Of a stretch of 64,000 bases of DNA, positions 62,191 to 64,000 are shown piece by piece. The notes under the pieces are model-generated. The model did no database searches, was not told the origin of the DNA, and was given only the letters and a program-made list of their open reading frames with translations. Origin of the DNA: DATEDA01 sp963820965 (GTDB taxonomy: Bacteria > Pseudomonadota > Gammaproteobacteria > Burkholderiales > SG8-39); the NCBI GenBank assembly GCA_963820965.1, contig CAWGCC010000027.1:1-64000 (forward strand). The letters are read 5' to 3'. The position numbers were made by a program, and so were the translations under genes. Position 1 is the first letter of the stretch, and every line of letters starts with the position of its first letter.

Positions 62191-63573
62191 ATGAGCGCAG
62201 AGACCTTCGACGCCATCATCATCGGCACCGGGCAATCGGGCAAGCCGCTCGCGGTCGCGCTCGGCAAGGCCGGCTGGAGGACCGCGGTCATCGAGCGCAA
62301 CTACGTCGGCGGCACATGCATCAACTACGGCTGTACGCCGACCAAGACGATGGTTGCCTCCGCGCGGGTGGTCTATCTCGCGCGGCGCGGCCGCGACTAC
62401 GGCGTGCACGGCGGCGAGGTGCGCGTCGACATGGCCGAGGTGTACCGTCGCAAGCAGCGTGTCGTCGAGCAGTTCCGCGAGGGCGGAACGCGCTCTCTGC
62501 AAACGACGCCGAACGTCGAGTTGCTTTTCGGCGAGGCGAGCTTCGCGGGTCCGAGGGCCGTGCACGTCGCGCTCGGCGCGGGCGGCGAGCGGCTCCTCAC
62601 CGCGCCGAGGATCGTGATCAACATCGGCGGCCGGCCGGCGGTGCCGCCGATCCCGGGGCTGAACGACGTCCCGTTCCTCGACTCGACGAGCATCATGGAG
62701 CTCCAGACCCTGCCGACGCACCTGGCGGTGATCGGTGGCGGGTACATCGGGCTCGAGTTCGCCCAGATGTTCCGCCGCTTCGGCGCGCGCGTGACCGTCG
62801 TCGACCGCGAGGAGCGGCTGATCCCGCGCGAGGATCCCGACGTCTCCGGCGAAGTGACGAAGATCCTGACGGAGGATGGCATCGAGATCGTGAGCCGTGC
62901 CAGCGTCGCGCGCGTGGAGGGGAAGGAAGGCGTTCAGCTGCTGCTCGATACGCCCGCGGGGGTGAAGCGGGTCGAAGCGAGCCATCTCCTCGTCGCGGTG
63001 GGACGGGTGCCCAATACCGATCGGCTCAATGCCGCCGCCGCCGGGCTCGCGACCGACAAGCAGGGCTACCTGACGGTGAACAACCGGCTCGAGACGAACG
63101 TCCCCGGCATCTACGCGATCGGCGATGTCAAGGGCGGACCGGCGTTCACCCATATCTCCTACGACGACTACCGCATTCTGCGGCGGAACTGGCTCGAGAA
63201 CGGCAATGCGACCACCGACGGCCGCCTCGTGCCGAACACGATGTTCATCGACCCGCAGCTCGCCACGGTCGGCCTGAACGAGACCGAGGCGAAGAAGCGC
63301 GGCCTCGACTACAAGGTCGCCAGGCTGCCAATGACGAGCGTCGCGCGCGCGATCGAGATGGACGAGACGCGCGGCTTCATGAAAGCGGTGGTGGACCCGA
63401 AGACCGAGCGGATCCTCGGCTGCGCGATCCTCGGGGTCGAGGGCGGCGAGCTGATGACGATGCTCGAGATCGCGATCATGGGAACGGTGCCCTATCCCGC
63501 GCTCCGCGAGGCGATTTTCGCCCACCCGACGCTCGCCGAGTCCTTCAACAACCTGTTTGCGGCGGTCGAGTAG
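62191..63573 (+). CDS. Pyridine nucleotide-disulfide oxidoreductase (MerA/Lpd-like)
   Basis: 460 residues. FAD motif IIIGTGQSGKPLAVAL, redox-active pair C43/C48 in GTCINYGCTPTK, second Rossmann motif VIGGGYIGLEFAQMF, GIYAIGDVKGG, and the C-terminal His-Glu dyad in FAHPTLAESFNNL. It lacks the N-terminal metal-binding domain and C-terminal Cys pair of mercuric reductase, and the genes of a 2-oxoacid dehydrogenase complex are absent, so it is best called a general disulfide reductase. Confidence 0.9.
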   Translation: MSAETFDAIIIGTGQSGKPLAVALGKAGWRTAVIERNYVGGTCINYGCTPTKTMVASARVVYLARRGRDYGVHGGEVRVDMAEVYRRKQRVVEQFREGGTRSLQTTPNVELLFGEASFAGPRAVHVALGAGGERLLTAPRIVINIGGRPAVPPIPGLNDVPFLDSTSIMELQTLPTHLAVIGGGYIGLEFAQMFRRFGARVTVVDREERLIPREDPDVSGEVTKILTEDGIEIVSRASVARVEGKEGVQLLLDTPAGVKRVEASHLLVAVGRVPNTDRLNAAAAGLATDKQGYLTVNNRLETNVPGIYAIGDVKGGPAFTHISYDDYRILRRNWLENGNATTDGRLVPNTMFIDPQLATVGLNETEAKKRGLDYKVARLPMTSVARAIEMDETRGFMKAVVDPKTERILGCAILGVEGGELMTMLEIAIMGTVPYPALREAIFAHPTLAESFNNLFAAVE

Positions 63574-63587
63574 GACGCGGCGGCGGG

Positions 63588-64000
63588 CTAGAGCGCGGCT
63601 CGCCGGTCGCCGGAGCGGAAGGCGGCGAGGTCCGCCACGCCGCGTCCGAAAGCGATCGCCTTGTAGAGCTCACCCATCTCCGACGGGCTCGTGAACTTGT
63701 TCGCGGCGGCGGCGAGCGGCAGATAGCGCTTCGCGTCCTCCGCCGGCGTCCGCGACATCACCTCCGTCAACCCGCAGTTCAGGAGGAGCTGCGCCTGCGT
63801 GGCGTAGCCCAGCAGATCCGCGCCCGCGGCGTGGGCGCTCTCGGCGACCGCGGTGAAATCGACGTGTGCGGTGATGTCCTGAAGTCCCGGCAGAAAGAAC
63901 GGATCGGCGTGCGCGCGATGGCGGTAGTGGCACATCAGCGTGCCGGCGCTTCGCTGCGGATGGTAATACTCCCGCCGCGGGAACCCGTAGTCGATGAACA
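63588..64000 (-). CDS. MidA-family SAM-dependent methyltransferase (C-terminal part, partial)
   Basis: The frame runs from the right window edge to a stop at 63588. At the edge FIDYGFPRREYYHPQRSAG continues into TLMCHYRHRAHADPFFLPG and QDITAHVDFTAVAESA, the conserved core of MidA/NDUFAF7 (COG1565) methyltransferases, which in mitochondria methylate an arginine in a complex I subunit. About 137 residues are visible; the start lies beyond 64000. The end sits 15 bases from the convergent oxidoreductase stop. Confidence 0.88.
   Translation of the reverse strand, partial: FIDYGFPRREYYHPQRSAGTLMCHYRHRAHADPFFLPGLQDITAHVDFTAVAESAHAAGADLLGYATQAQLLLNCGLTEVMSRTPAEDAKRYLPLAAAANKFTSPSEMGELYKAIAFGRGVADLAAFRSGDRRAAL

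Noticed and set aside
62191..63573. Mercuric reductase
   Set aside because: The active-site CxxxxC is shared by the whole family; the N-terminal HMA domain, the C-terminal Cys pair and other mer genes are missing.

Overview
The window is 64 kb of GC-rich, gene-dense DNA from a proteobacterium, most likely an uncultured betaproteobacterium (Burkholderiales/Nitrosomonadales-like). The reasons are three secreted Bug-type receptors of the tripartite tricarboxylate transporter family, the housekeeping blocks leuS-lptE-holA and proA-nadD-rsfS-rlmH-maf-rng, many ATGA/TGATG overlaps, and frequent GTG/TTG starts. This assignment is inference from gene content and order. I saw no rRNA, tRNA, CRISPR array or intact insertion sequence.

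Layout: (1) 1-8916: a three-subunit xanthine-dehydrogenase-type molybdenum hydroxylase (5' end off the window), a Bug receptor and guanine deaminase form a purine-catabolism module; then a frameshifted cardiolipin synthase, a VOC protein resembling methylmalonyl-CoA epimerase, and a second Bug receptor. (2) 9024-11668: an accessory patch with an AAA ATPase plus TOPRIM-like partner (both frameshifted), the N-terminal stub of a possible Swt1/DUF499 protein, and a HepT/MntA toxin-antitoxin pair. (3) 11726-18744, minus strand: the propionyl-CoA to succinyl-CoA operon (methylmalonyl-CoA mutase, MeaB, PccB, PccA), ending in a clear intrinsic terminator. (4) 18803-27239: mixed metabolism, including a DedA protein, a lipoprotein, a third Bug receptor, a haloacetate-dehalogenase-like hydrolase, a dienelactone hydrolase, a cytochrome P460-cupredoxin fusion, a citryl-CoA lyase-like protein and an SDR. 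(5) 27257-32828, minus: rng, maf, rlmH, rsfS, nadD, a DsbA-like isomerase, proA. (6) 33042-38458, plus: a sugar/glycerol-phosphate-type ABC importer with a 2-hydroxyacid dehydrogenase, set between proA and holA. (7) 38524-42731, minus: holA, lptE, leuS; then divergent uvrD. (8) 45331-64000: an exported methyltransferase-like protein, a heme-c DUF3365/HAMP sensor with a small tandem-repeat protein, ilvA, an O-methyltransferase, a cyclic-nucleotide/patatin protein, 5-formyl-THF cyclo-ligase, a lytic transglycosylase, an NDUFA9-like protein, GSTs, cca, a membrane C13 peptidase, an EF-hand protein, a diheme cytochrome, a pyridine nucleotide-disulfide oxidoreductase, and the C-terminal part of a MidA-type methyltransferase.

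Seven genes carry a single frame change with no other decay, including methylmalonyl-CoA mutase, cardiolipin synthase and an ABC permease. This pattern looks more like indel errors in a long-read assembly than real pseudogenes, and it should be settled before any loss of function is claimed. Several promoters place the -10 box only a few bases from the start codon, which suggests short-leader or leaderless transcripts.
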